A stretch of DNA of 64,000 nucleotides from Oscillospiraceae bacterium. GTDB taxonomy: Bacteria; Bacillota; Clostridia; Oscillospirales; Acutalibacteraceae. The translations under genes were made by a program, and so were the position numbers. How positions within the stretch are numbered: the first letter of the stretch is position 1; each line of letters begins with the position of its first letter. Positions 63,468 through 64,000 of the stretch are shown in pieces. The notes under the pieces were generated by a model. The model did no database searches. It saw nothing but the letters and a program-made list of their open reading frames with translations, and was not told where the DNA came from. The stretch is from the NCBI GenBank assembly GCA_015066465.1, contig SVOI01000005.1, positions 1 through 64,000 of the forward strand. The letters are read 5' to 3'.

Positions 63468-64000
63468 ATTTAAGCGTAGCAAGCATAACTGCTTTAATTG
63501 TATGCATTCTGTTTTCTGCTTCTTCAAAAACAACTGACTGTTCGCTTTCAAAAACGTCATCAGTAACCTCAACTGCAGTTCTGTTGAACTTGTCGCAGAT
63601 TTTTTTACCGATTTCAGTCTTTTTGTCGTGGTAAGATGGTAAACAGTGCATAAAAATTGTGTCTTTACCAGTATGTGACATCAATTCTTTATTCACCTGA
63701 TAATCTGACAAATCGTTAATTCTTTCTGCCCACACAAGCTCTGGCTCACCCATTGAAACCCACACGTCTGTGTAAACAACGTCTGCATTTTTAACTGCAG
63801 AAACAGGGTCCTCTGAGAATGTAAGTGTAGCACCAGTCTGCTTTGCAATCTTTTTGCATTCGCCTACAAGGTCTGTATCAGGAAAATATTTTTTAGGTGC
63901 ACAAGCAACAAAGTTCATACCCATTTTTGCACAACCTACCATTAAAGAGTTACCCATATTATATCTCGCATCGCCGAGGTATACGAAATTTATACCCTTT
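63466..64000 (-). CDS. argF: Ornithine carbamoyltransferase (5' partial)
   Basis: The frame is open to the window edge, so the N-terminal part is missing; 177 residues of the C-terminal half are visible, starting KGINFVYLGDARYNMGNSLM. Family motifs are GDARYNMGNSLMVG, YTDVWVSMGEPE and FMHCLPSYHD, the last holding the catalytic-loop Cys of HCLP. It transfers carbamoyl phosphate to ornithine to make citrulline, in arginine synthesis or, in the catabolic version, arginine breakdown; putrescine carbamoyltransferase is a less likely alternative. The C terminus is short (MLATLK) and the TAG stop lies in the palindromic element. Confidence 0.9.
   Translation of the reverse strand, partial: KGINFVYLGDARYNMGNSLMVGCAKMGMNFVACAPKKYFPDTDLVGECKKIAKQTGATLTFSEDPVSAVKNADVVYTDVWVSMGEPELVWAERINDLSDYQVNKELMSHTGKDTIFMHCLPSYHDKKTEIGKKICDKFNRTAVEVTDDVFESEQSVVFEEAENRMHTIKAVMLATLK

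Noticed and set aside
1-64000. tRNA, rRNA, transposase, integrase or CRISPR array
   Set aside because: None recognised on reading both strands; a tRNAscan or Rfam search would settle RNA genes.

Overview
The window is AT-rich DNA from a strictly anaerobic, low-GC Gram-positive bacterium, most likely a gut- or rumen-type member of the Clostridia near the Ruminococcaceae/Oscillospirales. This placement is inference. It rests on a soluble trimeric-type [FeFe] hydrogenase, a second NuoEF-type flavoprotein complex, Feo iron uptake, cohesin-like and dockerin domains, several large secreted fibronectin-III-like proteins, AGGAGG-like ribosome binding sites with some TTG starts, and TTGACA/TATAAT promoters. 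I see no tRNA, rRNA, CRISPR array, transposase or prophage.

Layout. 1-2.6 kb: the 3' part of tex and an unknown gene. 2.7-4.0 kb: a palindromic element and a secreted cohesin-like protein with a C-terminal membrane anchor. 4.1-8.7 kb: a three-gene NuoE/NuoF/(2Fe-2S + GltD + ferredoxin) complex resembling the Sporomusa-type electron-bifurcating transhydrogenase. 8.8-12.7 kb: a HAD phosphatase, then feoA-feoB and a small Cys-rich gene, facing a DtxR-type regulator with three palindromic operator candidates. 12.7-15.3 kb: hflX-rluA-type-DUF554 operon. 15.5-20.4 kb: an accessory-looking block of small enzymes (two Nudix proteins, a PPase-like protein, a GNAT, a methyltransferase, a P-loop kinase) behind a RhuM gene. 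20.5-25.5 kb: hydC-HATPase-hydD-hydB-hydA. 25.8-29.0 kb: a divergent five-gene set (DRTGG, HATPase, H-cluster-like iron-sulfur protein, DRTGG-like, PHP) that looks like a redox-sensing partner of the hydrogenase. 29-30.5 kb: a GPH-type transporter.

30.5-37 kb: two adjacent cohesin-like/FN3 surface proteins. 37-41.6 kb: a flavodoxin-fold-like protein, a metallophosphoesterase, a P-loop ATPase and an XRE regulator. 41.7-45.6 kb: a TetR-dockerin protein-cyclophilin-GPH transporter operon. 45.9-50 kb: another FN3 protein and a membrane-bound XRE regulator. 50-57.5 kb: a transporter, a class II aldolase, a YgiQ-type radical SAM protein, an amidohydrolase and a DUF1846 protein. 57.6-63.2 kb: an 1865-residue modular surface protein. 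63.3-64 kb: another palindromic element and the 3' part of an ornithine carbamoyltransferase gene.

How the genes fit together. The two NuoEF complexes would link NADH, ferredoxin, H2 and possibly NADPH pools. The divergent sensor set could report hydrogenase or redox state. The cohesin-like and dockerin proteins could assemble a cell-surface scaffold, although no catalytic domain is fused to any of them here. The least explained features are short palindromic intergenic elements that repeatedly begin or end exactly at stop codons (about 9.4, 20.4, 41.7 and 63.4 kb, and within 4 bases at 2.8 kb) and the divergent hydrogenase-linked regulatory cluster.
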